Shown here: positions 1-10,896 of the stretch, in pieces
Numbering within the stretch: position 1 is the first letter of the stretch
Layout: each line of letters begins with the position of its first letter
Position numbers and translations under genes: made by a program
The notes under the pieces: generated by a model
Seen by the model: only the letters and a program-made list of their open reading frames with translations
What the model was told of the DNA's origin: nothing
The model's database searches: none
Assembly: GCF_002994745.2 (NCBI RefSeq)
Contig: NC_037093.1
Coordinates: 48,278,384-48,342,383 of the forward strand
Reading direction: 5' to 3'
DNA from: Rosa chinensis
Taxonomy: Eukaryota > Streptophyta > Magnoliopsida > Rosales > Rosaceae
Length of the DNA: 64,000 nucleotides

Positions 1-1337
1 GAAAATTTGGGCCTATTTTCTTACTGAAAAATGTGAAGCATTTCTTTTGTTCAAAGTTTTCAAGAGTATGGTTGAAAAGGAGCTAGGGTGTTATATTCGT
101 TGTCTTAGAACAAATAAAGGTGGTGAATTCACCTCAAACGAATTCAATGAGTTTTGTGCAAGTTAGGGCATCAAGAGACAGCTTACAACTAACTGCCTAT
201 ACACCCCAGCAAGACGGAGTAGCAGAGCGAAAGAACTGTACTATCATGAACATGGTGAGATGTTTGTTAACAGAGAAGAAGATGCCCAAGGATTTTTGAC
301 CAGAGGCAGTGAGGTGGTCCGTGCACAACTTGAATCGAAGTCCTACTGTAGCTGTGAAGGAGAAGACTCCTAAAGAGTGTTGGAGTGGCTTGAGACCTAA
401 TGTTGATTACTTTAGGGTCTTTGGTTGTATTTTTCATGTGCATATTCCGGTTGCTAGGAGAACAAAACTTGAAGACAAGAGTTTTAAGGCTGTGTTACTC
501 GGAGTCAGCGAAGAGTCGAAGGCCTATAGATCGACTCTTCGACCCCATTACGGAACGAGTAGTGACTAGTAGAGATGTTGTATTTGAGGAAAACAAAAGT
601 TGGGACTGGGGAAGAAACGAGAAGAAGTAAAGCTTGATGTATTGACATGGGGAGATGATGAGGAAGTCGAAAATGATAGTGGGGCAGATGAGACATAAGA
701 AGATGAAGTGGATGGTAGCAGTGAGGAAGTAGTAAACACTAGAAGATTATCGGATGGATCTGCTTCAAGCTCATAAGAAGAACCAGTCTGAGAAGAAAGG
801 ATCAGAAGAACTCCAGTTTGGATGGTGGATTATGAAAGCGGGGAGGGACTCTCAGAGGAAGAAAATGTGGAGCATTTAATTGAAGACCTTGAAAACTTAG
901 CTTTATTCATCTCTAATGCAGATCCTACTAGCTATGAGGAAGCAGCTAAGAGTGCCAAATGGAGGAAAGCAATGGACCTGCAGATAGAGTTTATAGTCAA
1001 GAATGATACATGGAAACTTATGGCTCTACCTACAGGGGCAAAGAAAATTGGTGTGAAGTGGGTGTTTAAGACAAAGTTCAATGAAAGGGGAGAGCTTGAT
1101 AAATGTAAAGCGCGCCTAGTAGCTAAAGGTTATGCTCAAGAACACGGCATTTACTACAATGAAGTTTATGCTCCTGTGGCTCGGTGGGATACGATAAGAA
1201 TGGTGATAGCTTTGGCTGCTCAAAAGGGTTGGACCGTGTTTCAACTTGATGTCAAAAGCGCGTTTTTGCATGGTGAATTGAGTGAGGCACTGCAATCGAC
1301 TAATGAAGAAGGTTACCTAAGAGAAGAATGCTTGTGA
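1..1337 (+). mobile_element. Ty1/copia retrotransposon fragment A (integrase to start of reverse transcriptase)
   Basis: This is a decayed copia polyprotein piece running in from the left edge. Bases 1-620 read in broken frames as the second half of an integrase: an RTxGGEFTS-like stretch, the HNLNRSPT stretch, VFGC and the LGVSEESKAY region. Bases 822-1337 stay open for 171 codons and carry the start of the copia reverse transcriptase, with the GVKWVFK and KARLVAKGY motifs and ending at LDVKSAFLHGE. The catalytic YVDD half and RNase H are missing. There are in-frame stops near 164, 297 and 570-700 and several frameshifts, so it cannot make a functional enzyme. The 3' break at about 1297-1337 is a rearranged junction with the neighbouring element. 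Confidence 0.88.
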
Positions 1338-1503
1338 GGTCTTTGTTGGGTGTAATTGGGGCTCTCTGTTGAGAGGGGACGACTGAGGGTTTGAGAGGAG
1401 TGAGATTACCTAAGAGATGGTGCCCTAAGAGATTTTACTTTGAGAGGAATGCTTGTGAGGTCTTTGGCTGTTGAGAGAGGTTGAGAGAAGTGAGATTACC
1501 TAG
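1326..1503. repeat. Imperfect tandem repeat at the junction of two copia elements
   Basis: A 20-base word (GAATGCTTGTGAGGTCTTTG) starts at 1326 and again at 1447, a spacing of 121 bases. Each copy is followed by GTTGAGAG-rich sequence and a GTGAGATTACCTA end. It fills the gap between copia fragment A on + and copia element B on -, and is bounded by further short repeats (see findings). Confidence 0.7.
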
Positions 1504-1617
1504 AGTACTTGGTTTATGATTGTAACCTTCTTCATTGTTGTTGCAGTCCTGGTTTAGGATTGATGAGGCACTGCAATCTTGGTACACAAACCATTCTTCA
1601 AAGGCTTTATTGTTGTT

Positions 1618-2547
1618 CTACATTGCTACCATTTCTTTTTCTGCATCTTTTCTTGCATTGTTATCAAACAATTCATCATAAAATGTGGCTCTATGTGACT
1701 TCACAATCCTTGGGCTTTTGTTTGGGCAATTAAATTTGAAACCTTTTGATTGTTCACAATAGCCAATGAAATAACCACTTACAGATTGAGAATCAAGCTT
1801 TCCATCTGCCACATTATGGACTCTCACTTCTACATTACAGCCCCACACATGGAAATGATTTAAACTAGGCTTGTAACCACACCATAATTCAAAAGGAATT
1901 TTCAGCACAACCTTGCTTGGAGTTCTATTGCAAATATAATTTGCTGTTTTCAAAGCTTCTCCCCACAGAAATTTTGGTAGTGCAGACCTTACAATCATGC
2001 TTCTCACCATGCTAATCAAGGTTCTATTCCTCCTTTCTGATACTCCATTATGTTGTGGGTTATATGGAGTAGTGTATTGAGCCACTATTCCAGATTCCTG
2101 CAAGTGCAATGCAAAATGACCCTTGTGTTGTCCTTGTTCTGTATACCTGCCAAAGTATTCACCTCCCTTATCTAATCTAATACACTTAATTGATTTTCCA
2201 GTTTGTTTTTCAACCTCAGCCTTATAGATTTTGAAAATTTTCAAAGCTTGTGACTTTACTGAAATTAAGTAAATGTAACAAAATCTTGAAAAATCATCAA
2301 TGAAAGTGATGAAATAACAATTCCCACATATTGTACTAACTGGAAAAGGACCACAAATATTTGTGTGAATTAAATCAAGCATTTGTTCACTTCTCTTTGA
2401 ACCTGTTTTCCTAGCATTTGTCATCTTGCCTTTGAAGCAATCAATACATGTTTCAAAATCTGTAAAGTCCAAGGCAGGTAAAATACCTTGTTTCACAAGT
2501 TCTTGCAATCGTTGTTTTGAGATATGACCTAATCTTCTATGCCACAT
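1618..2547 (-). pseudogene. copia GAG-pre-integrase and integrase segment of element B
   Basis: This is an open 309-codon stretch. It begins with the MWHRRLGH pre-integrase motif, then CIDCFKGK, which is part of the integrase HHCC zinc site. The integrase core follows with FIDDFSR, the RLDKGGEYF region, TPYNPQHNGVSERRNRT, and the WGEALKTANYICNRTPS and VWGCNVEV segments. It integrates element cDNA in intact copies. It ends in a stop at 1620-1618, well before reverse transcriptase. It is in the same frame as the gag-protease segment upstream, separated by one in-frame stop at 2631-2629. Confidence 0.88.
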
Positions 2548-2628
2548 GAAAGATGATGCATCACAAAATTTTCTTTTTGAACCTGATTTGCTTAAAAGAA
2601 AATTTTTCTTGCTGTCATCAGTTTCAGC

Positions 2629-3393
2629 CTAAATATTTTCACAATTTGCACACCAATAACAATTTACCAAAACAGCATCTCCAAAACAATTTGAACCATG
2701 ATAGAAATTCATAACTTTATTATTACTTGAAAAGCTGAAACCATTGTTTGCTACAAATTGAGAACCAGAAATTAAGTTCCTACTAATACTTGGAATACAG
2801 TACACATTGTTCAATACTAATACATAATTATTCCTAAACTTGAGTTTGACAATCCCTACAGCCTTCACAACCATTCTTTGGCCATTTCCAGTACACACCC
2901 TTGTCTCATTCCTTCTTGGGATTGAAATCTCTGACAATCCCTGTAATGAATTGACAATATGAATAGGGGAACCAGTGTCAAACCACCAAGAGTTGTCATT
3001 TACAAAAGCATTTGACTCAGAATTAAAAATAGACTTTGAAAGAAAACTAACTTTCTTTTTCAGCCAAGCTTTGAAACCTTCACAATCTTTCTTAAAGTGA
3101 CCAAGTTTCTTGCAAAAGAAACACTTAATGCCACCTGCAGGTTTGTTTTTCATTTTATCACGATCAGATTTCATAATGGATTTAGAGGTGCTTACAGTGG
3201 TTCCAGGTTTGAAGTTCTTGCTATTGCCAAATTTCTTCTTGTACTTGATTTTGGACATGAGATTTACAGCCACTTCTTGTCCTTCTTGCTTATGTATTTC
3301 ATATTCAATTAACCTCCACACATAGTGAGATCAACTCATTGATGCTCCATTTTTCCTTCTGAGTCTTGTACAAGGTCTTGAGTTGAGAGTATT
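2629..3393 (-). pseudogene. copia gag C-terminus, zinc knuckle and aspartic protease segment of element B
   Basis: Bases 3321-2629 encode 230 residues. They carry a CX2CX4HX4C zinc knuckle (CFFCKKLGHFKKDC, about residues 88-101), the RNA-binding signature of gag, and then the protease active site WWFDTGSPIH. Bases 3393-3322 continue the gag helical domain that is interrupted at 6319, but a frameshift lies near 3310-3325. The nested element's target duplication (GTATT) forms the upstream edge at 3389-3393. Confidence 0.85.
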
Positions 3394-3931
3394 TGTCACG
3401 CCCCTGATTTTTCACACATGAAAATCGATATATATAACCCCATAATTATATATGCGTGAACGTTCAGTCATCAATACAAAATACCTGAAATCTTTTTCCC
3501 TTAACTTACACACATATTGATGCCCTGAACCCTCAAAGTTAATATACACTTGCTCCAAAGAGTTATATATTACACAAGCTTACGAATTAAATTGTCAACA
3601 ACAAGATAAAACGTAAATGTTCCTCAGAGCTCACTACAACGGAAGTCCAAATAACGGTAAAGTTACAAAATTGGCATCCTACCGTAAAGCTGCAAAGGCA
3701 CTACCTCAGCTTCAGCCACGATTACCCTGACCTGCAGGATTAACCCCTACACCGTTTGAATGGTGTACCGGGTTGCCACACAACAAACCCGGTAAGCTTT
3801 TGCAAGCCCGTATGAGTAACTCAAAACCACACATGCACAACTCGCCTAACGAGGAAACCCATCAACTCGTAAAAAGAAACACACACCATGTTTTCCCAAA
3901 ACAGTACATTCTTTTCCCAAAAGAAACAATA

Positions 3932-4303
3932 AAGGTCACACCGTGACCAAATCATATAAATTGAAACTCTGACAATTAAATATGAAAAACAAGTCCTCCC
4001 AGGTCATTTAAAAGAAAGAATCCCCGAAACTCCCTTTTAAAACACATTCCCAAATCAACACAAGTCACCCCGTGATAAAATCATAATAATTGAAACTCTG
4101 ACAATTAAATATGATAAACAAGTCCTCCTAGGACATTTAAAAGAAAGAATCCCCGAAACTCCCTTTTAAAACACATTCCCAAATCAGCACAAGTCACCCC
4201 GTGACAAAATCATAATAATTGAAACTCTGACAATTAAATATGATAAACAAGTCCTCCCAGGACATTTAAAAGAAAGAATCCCCGAAACTCCCTTTTAAAA
4301 CAT
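3932..4303. repeat. 129-bp tandem repeat inside the LTR-type insertion
   Basis: The word AAGTCCTCC starts at 3991, 4120 and 4249, an exact 129-base period, with near-identical sequence between. About 2.8 copies are present, the first and last incomplete. Confidence 0.9.
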
Positions 4304-4449
4304 GTACTCATGAGCATCAGATAGCTCCCCGCTACCCCCCATGATGTACTATGGCAACAAACTAGAGCTCTAACTGATCGTATCCACAAACCCGGCCAAA
4401 GGCGTGAAGTCCCGATATATATGCCTTAAGTTACTCCCAGCAACCCCAA

Positions 4450-4745
4450 ATCCTCAGACCTCCCCGGTCGTCAAATCAAAACCTTTCAAAATGGTCACTC
4501 AGAACCCAAAAGTTACTCAACTCACACAAAAGGAGATGTCACCCCGTGACCTCCAATCATCAGACCTCCCCGGTCGTCAGATCAAAACCTTAAATCAAAC
4601 CAAAAGGAGAAATCACAACCTGTGACTCTCACATCCTCAGACCACCGGTCGTCGGATCAAAACGTTAAATCAAACTGAAAGGAGAAATCACAACCTGTGA
4701 CTCTCAGATCTTCCGACCCCCGGTCGTTAGATCAAAACATTCAAA
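4450..4745. repeat. Degenerate repeat inside the LTR-type insertion
   Basis: The motif CAGACCTCCCCGGTCGTC and variants recur at about 4456, 4560, 4636 and 4711, each followed by RATCAAAAC and AAAGGAGAAATCACAACCTGTGACTC-like blocks; the later copies have a period near 77 bases. Confidence 0.75.
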
Positions 4746-6318
4746 TCACATCAAAGCAACTCACACCAAATCTTGACACTTTTCAAAACAATAGAAATTC
4801 CCAATTCCCACAAAATGTTTCCCGAAAAGTCAAGCCCCCAAACAATAGAATGAAACCCATCAATACCTATTGCTTCAATTCACTCATCAACCCACAAGAA
4901 TATACATATTCCACGTAAATATATATATAAGTGGTCATTCACTCAGGAAGGCCACTAATACCAACTATAGTTTGCAGTTAACTAAATAACTCTCAAAACA
5001 ATAAGGTCAACCCGTTCGTGAATGAACTTCGTGAGATTACTCACCTCGAAATCCCGCTGCGTCTTCAATAAAGCACCAAGCTGCAATCCACAAAATAACC
5101 GTCCAGAAAACTTCGTCAAGTACCTAATCACATACAGTTCCAACTTAGTGATGATTCACATTTGATTTAAGTTCGAAACCCCTGTTTTGAACTAAAATCC
5201 CCAAAGTGGCGCCAATCGAGGCAAAACCACATCCGAGACCTCCCAAAGTCTCCGGAATACGTCCACGATCGATGTGACCAAACCACAAGTCGATCAGACG
5301 CTCAAATCCTCACGGATAGAATAAATCGATCGGTATGAAACTGCAAAAATCATAACAATTCCAAACGAACTCCAAAACTTGCATATTATATATCGAAACG
5401 CTCGTATCAACGAGTAGAACATATATAATACCAAAAACAGTTCCTTAAGTGGCCGGAACGCCGCCACAGACGGTGGCGCACCGCCGCCGACCAAAACTCA
5501 ATATTTCACAAAACTCCCAACATCAAAAAGCTTCATCTAAGCATGCTTGTGAACTTTCCTAACTAGCTCGAAGTCAGAAAACAAGCGTAAAGGGCCAAAA
5601 ACTACCTCACAAGCCGTGAACAGTAATCCAATCCGAGTTGATCAAAGTTTCACGTGAATCGATCCAAACAACCACCAAGGATCGATCAAGGAGGCTGCTC
5701 TGAACTCAACCAAGAAGACTCGAAGCCTCGTCGACGTTAGAACAAGGATTTCCGACCGGGTCTGAAATAGTCCAACTGCGCTGCCACCACCGAGAATCGG
5801 TGCTAGAGGACACCACAGGGATGACCAGACGAAGGAGACGAACTGATCTGGAAAGTTTCGTCGCCGGAGACCGCCGCAGTTCGCCGGAAAAGTCGGGTCA
5901 GGTCAGCCGGATAATTTCGATTCTGAAGGTGCAGCCGAGAGAGAAGAGAGAGAAAGGAATGGTTTCCGGAAAAGGAAACAAATGAAAATAGTAAGTTTCT
6001 CCTTCGGGAAACTTCTATTTATATCAAAATGGAAATTCCTTCCAATGGCCATAATTTTCTCATACGAACTCCGATTTCCGCGTTTCACATGTCCACGAAC
6101 TCGTATCGACGCACTCTACAACTTTTATGAAGAATGTTTTTGGAGAATCCCAACGAATAAAAAGTCAACCTTTGTGCCACCCCTAAAGTCACACTTTCCG
6201 AATAGAAATTCGTCCGAAACACTTCCGCTCCATCCACGAGCCACGAAACCGTCCAATAAACATAAAATTAATTCTGGAAAATCCTCGGAAAATAAATACG
6301 AATTTCCGGGGCATCACA

Positions 6319-6813
6319 GTATTCATTTGGGAGTGAGTCCAGAATCATGTACACAAGGAATGAATCATCAATTGCCATATTCAGTGCTCTCAGTCTTGCA
6401 GCAATATCAAAACCTTTCATTATGTACTCTCTCACACTAGTCTTTCCATTGTATTTCATCCTTGCAAGAGACCTCACCAAATTCTGCACTTCAGCCTTAT
6501 CAGAAATTTTAAACTTCTCTGCAATGGAATTAAAGAACTCTTTGGCCAATTCTGAATCAGGTATACTGCCCTTTACATTCTCATGCATGCTTTTCTTGAT
6601 CATGATCAATGCCATCTTATTATGCTTGAACCATTTGTCATGTTTCTCCCTTGCATCTCTGCTAGAACTCTCAGTTAATGCAGCTGGTGGATCTTCCTTC
6701 AATACATGGTCATAATCCAAAATTCCCAGATTCAGTTCTATGTCACCTTTCCATTTCTTAAAGTTTGAGCCATTCATAAGCTCAATCTGATTGATGCTCA
6801 TTGGAAAGTGCAT
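6319..6813 (-). pseudogene. copia gag N-terminal domain (UBN2 type) of element B
   Basis: This begins at the Met of MHFPMSINQIELM and shows the typical copia gag layout: NGSNFKKWKGDIELNL, the WFKHNKMALIMIKKSM stretch, the AKEFFNSIAEKF region and LARMKYNGKTSVREYI. It is cut in the middle of the conserved LDSLPNEY segment by the insertion at 6318; the same coding sequence resumes at 3388. Methionines further upstream at 6936 precede non-conserved sequence and are unlikely starts. Confidence 0.85.
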
Positions 6814-7595
6814 AGCTGCATGTGAAATGATCAAACAGATAAATCTAGCGTAACTCAATACCCGAATAAACTGAATGTCCCAAAAATATATAATGTAGCA
6901 TATATATGCAGCAATATGAAGCTTTATCAATTTCAAGACTTTGACAACCTTTGTGGTGTACTAATCTCTGTTGATATTTGAATATTCATTCACTTAATAT
7001 ATATTTAACAGATTTAAAACCAAATGTATGTAACTGTGTTTCTTTGGAAACAAGTACAAATTAATTTTAAGTTTCAAAACCTGCAACTTTAACAATAGAA
7101 CATTGACATCCTTTTTCTCTTTTGACATAAAGCCACTTTGACAGCATATATGTTCTTAAAGATCAACAGAATGATGTAAATAATTCTATTTAATACATTC
7201 TTAGGCCACTTTGGCAGCACTTGATGCATTTATCTTCATATCAGTCATCAGATCAGCATATTCATACACCAATTATCACATAATCTTAATGATACATGAA
7301 TATATATATATATACATATACCTATGATATGAATCTAATATGAACTTGAATATGGATCTTCAAATATTTGACATTTTTCTGTCATGAACATATGATCCAC
7401 ACATATTTTGTCGAATCAATGTATAAGGACATATAAAATGAAATTAATATAAGTTTCTAAAAGAGTATATCATGATCATGAATATACAGATAAAGTTTTA
7501 TGAATTACTTGATGCGGATTAAGGTAATTGAAATTTCCAGAATTCAAAATTTCAATGCAGTTAATTACTTTAACATGTAAATGATCTATGTATGG

Positions 7596-7609
7596 TGGCT
7601 CTGATACCA
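7596..7609 (-). other. Primer binding site of copia element B
   Basis: On the minus strand this reads TGGTATCAGAGCCA, complementary to the 3' end of plant initiator tRNA-Met, the usual copia primer. It lies two bases inside the LTR end at 7612, which is the normal spacing. Confidence 0.9.
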
Positions 7610-7611
7610 AT

Positions 7612-8139
7612 TGTTAGATACAGTATGCTTAAGCAATTACAAACACATAATTAAGAACCTATACTAGATCAAATCATGTTAACAGACTTACTGCAAATTA
7701 ACAAAATATATAATGGAACTGGGATTGAAGACAGCATATCAATCCCTAATCTGCAGAAAACAAAACATAAGAACATGAACTTAGAAAACTTACTAGATGC
7801 ACTCCCACTGTCCATGATAGCCTTCTCCTGATTTCACCCTTATGTTCTCTTAGTATATGGGACTAAAACAAGAACAACTCGTGCATCAGAAGGGACAAAT
7901 CTGACATACATATATAGCAACGTTGCAAAACAGTTCAATCCATAAAGAAACTGCTGCAATACCTTAACTGCCTATCAGCCTTAACTGCTTGTCTAACTAC
8001 AACCGGATTTAAATTCAAACAACAGATAAGCTTGTCTTAATATGAAGTATATCATAAGCTTTATACTATAGTCTAAACTTAGATTAATTTCATATATTAA
8101 ATATATATATATATATATGTAGAACACAAGTTCTAAACA
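7612..8139 (-). repeat. 5' LTR of copia element B (528 bp)
   Basis: On the plus strand the LTR begins TGTTAGATACAG next to the PBS and ends TTCTAAACA, giving TG...CA ends and a short imperfect inverted repeat. A minus-strand TATA-like CTATATATG lies near 7905-7915, a plausible U3 promoter. It includes a (TA) run at 8100-8118. It is inserted against an older RNase H relic at 8140. No second LTR is present in the window, so target duplication cannot be tested. Confidence 0.8.
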
Positions 8140-8170
8140 ATGTCTTGTTCCATAAGCAGTGTTAATTTGC

Positions 8171-8470
8171 TTACAGAGACTGGTTCCAATCTTGCACAGG
8201 GCATTGATGGCCTGTTTTGGCAATAGCTAGCATCTGCCAAAAAGTTTATTTCTCTCTAGACATGTTTGATAGTTGTGATATGTAGCTGCATATATGGTTA
8301 ATTGCTTGATATCATTTATAATGGATTTGAGACGCCAAAGAACTTGTATAGTATCAGAAATAGCATTGATTGAAATTTTGGAGTCACCCTCAATCTCTAA
8401 ATGTGTAAAAACCATGGATTAGAGCTGCGTGAAGGAAGGCCTTCTACTAGTGCTAAGTACAGAACGTCAG
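8171..8470 (-). pseudogene. RNase H-like (RVT_3 type) retroelement relic
   Basis: Minus-strand reading gives the C-terminal half of the plant RNase H-like domain seen in LINEs and their derivatives: an ALVEGL..HAALIHGF stretch, LEIEGDSKISINAI around the conserved EGDSK, then WRLKSIINDIKQL, and after further shifts ADAS..AKTGHQCPVQDW before a stop at 8173-8171. At least three frameshifts separate these pieces, so it is dead. The copia LTR sits directly against its 3' end. Confidence 0.7.
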
Positions 8471-8574
8471 TCAGCGTAGTTTAAACGTTTACAGGCTGCT
8501 AAAAGAGGAAGCCGTCGTGCATTTGCCACCGTGACCTCCGAGTTGTATTGTTTTTGGAAATATAAAGCGGGGGG

Positions 8575-8583
8575 TATAAAATA
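8575..8583 (+). promoter_or_regulatory. TATA box candidate upstream of the tentative mini-exon gene
   Basis: The sequence TATAAAATA lies about 112 bases before the ATG at 8695, a spacing that fits a plant TATA box plus a short 5' UTR. There is no direct proof of transcription. Confidence 0.4.
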
Positions 8584-8694
8584 GATTAAAACAGATCTGG
8601 GCTGGGCCTTTGTTTTCTTTGGTTATCCTTTAGATGGAAATTATGCCACCTACTCCTGGATCCGAGAGAAAAGAATCCCCAAATTTGGGCAATC

Positions 8695-10858
8695 ATGAGT
8701 TGGGCGCGCGGATCATCTCGATCAAGAAAGAAGAAAGGATCACCTGCGCTTGGTAAGATTTTCTGAATTTGGTAGGATATTATTGTGTGAGAAAGATGAT
8801 CTGGGATTCATGAGCTTATTTTTTCTTTCTTTCGGAGTTTGCTGCAAGTATTAGCTTATTTATGAGATACTATACAATATGTGATGAGGTCTGATATTGA
8901 TTTACTTAGGTGCTCCGACTGTTATATACCCGCAACTTGAAGGCGGTAACCCTTTTGAACCGGGTAAGATTTTGATTTTATGTTTTTGCACTTGGGTGTG
9001 ATCAATTTGGTGCCCTGCCCTTCATGTAATTGATATAGCTATACCTAGTTTCTAGTGTTTGAATTCATTTTGGTCTATGCGTGAAGTTTATGTACATGTC
9101 ATTACTGTCTATTGCATCATACATCTCATTTCTGTCTGTCAATGGCATCTCATCTGCAATTATATTTAATGCACAGATTCATTTGTTGAACTGACTTAGC
9201 TTAATGTTAGTTATAGTCACAGATTAAAAATAAAAACCTTCAAACTACTCCACTGTTATGTGTGACAATTGTGAGTCTAATTTCTCAGGCTGTGCACTAA
9301 TTGAACTGAGTTAGCTTATACTTAAAATTAAGTTATGGAGAATTCCAGTGGATTGGTTCTTTATTTATTTATTATTGTTATTGTTGTTGTTGTTAAATTT
9401 TTTTGGTCTGACCCTCTATTCAGAGTTTACAGAATTTTAATATGAGAATATCTTTGCAATGTTAAAAAAAAAAAAAAAAGATTAGAACTTGGATCAATTA
9501 AAATATTAAATAATAAATGGGAGGAAAATATAAGTAGGTATTCCCCCGGCCCCCACCGGTGATCTTTTACCCTTCTCCTGCATAGCTATTCTACAATTGC
9601 ATCTGCAGCTTCTCCTTTTGAGTTTGATGCTCCATTTTGTATGCTTTTGATAAGTTATATGCTCTATGAGGAAGATTATCTCTCCTTGACTTGTTTTCAA
9701 AATTAAATCGTAAAAAGAGGATTCTTTTATCAATTTGTATCTGAAGATAATCTTGGTACCACCATATTTTTCTGCATGATGCATTCGACAATATAGCTTT
9801 GAAGATAGTTTCTGCCCCATTGAAGTAATTTTTATTCCCTACATCGAATGAATGAAGAAACTAATTGTTGATGGGATCTAACAGCTGATTGCACAGGCAA
9901 CCCCTCTGCTTTTGTCTCTCTGTGTGTGTTTTTTTTCTTTTCTTTTCAAGAACCAGTTTCTCTTTTTATTTTAACTGCATCGGTCTGTGTTTTTGACATC
10001 TTTGTCCATTAGTCCGTTTATTATTTTTCTAGTTTTAAGTTTTATGGTGTTTTTGTTGTTATTTCGGGTTGACATTGTAACTGTGAAACAGGTACCAAGA
10101 ACTACAAAAAATTGCTGGACATACGTCGTCGTCTTTATGAAGGTATGCTTTTATTATTGTTTTAGAGTTTGTGTGTATCTTGGATTTTTTGAAGGACCAA
10201 AGGATTGTTGATTTTATCTATACTATTATAAGAGAACCCCTACCACTGAACCTACATGATTACCCTTAGACTTTTAAGCTAATTTAAATTAAGCTTTACG
10301 AAGGACATCAACAATAATCTATTATAAGAGAACCCCTACCACTGAACCTACATGATTACCCTTAGGGTGTTTAAATTTATTTTATTTTATTTAAATTCTT
10401 CTTTGCAAACATAGTGCGTGTCACAATCTAATATCTTATCTGACAATATAATCACAAACAGTTAGCAGCAAACGTCCTTGTGGTTTTACTATCAGCGCCC
10501 CTGACCCTTTTTCTCCTGGTAAGAGTTTGCCTTTCATTTTAACGTTTGTGAAGAATATCGTCTCGGAATTTCGTTGGGCTTAATATTCTTTTGGTATTGA
10601 AATACAATGTCGGTCTATTTTGTGATTGAAGATAACTTCCGCGGAGCATCAAAATTCAATGCCTTTGTTCCTGACAAAACGTTGTTTCCAGGTTTGTGCC
10701 GCAAAATGTCTTGGAATTTCTTCGGGTTGTTTTGAAATTTTTTATATTTTTTTATATTCTTGTGTGTGTGTGTGTTGTATTGTAATACCATGCGATCAAT
10801 TTTGTGATTGAAGATAACTTCACCAGCCATTCACCATGTATGGTTCATGTAGAATGCT

Positions 10859-10896
<38 letters not shown>

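Larger units (their letters stand above)
3394..6318. mobile_element. LTR-type insertion (solo LTR or non-coding retroelement) nested in copia element B
   Basis: This is a 2,925-bp insertion with perfect boundaries: TGTCACGCCCC at the left, GGGGCATCACA at the right, and a 5-bp target duplication GTATT at 3389-3393 and 6319-6323. TG...CA ends, short inverted repeats and a 5-bp duplication are the hallmarks of LTR retrotransposons. No gag, pol, PBS or internal repeat of the end sequence was found, so it is either a very long solo LTR or a non-autonomous element. The interior holds two tandem repeats. The right part (about 6000-6200) resembles 36740-36900, another element of this class. Confidence 0.8.
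1618..8139 (-). mobile_element. Ty1/copia retrotransposon B, 5' LTR to integrase, split by a nested element
   Basis: Read on the minus strand this element has, in order, a 5' LTR (8139-7612), a tRNA-iMet primer binding site (7609-7596), an untranslated leader (about 7595-6814), a copia gag (6813-6319), a foreign insertion (6318-3394), the rest of gag with zinc knuckle and protease (3393-2629) and the GAG-pre-integrase plus integrase region (2547-1618). Reverse transcriptase, RNase H and the 3' LTR are missing, so it is 3'-truncated. A frameshift near 3320 and a stop at 2631-2629 break the polyprotein even without the insertion. The gene-free stretch 6937-7595 is AT-rich leader sequence. Confidence 0.9.

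Noticed and set aside
5982..6440. 152-codon + frame across the right end of the nested element
   Set aside because: It crosses the insertion boundary at 6318 into copia gag read on the wrong strand, so it cannot be a real gene.
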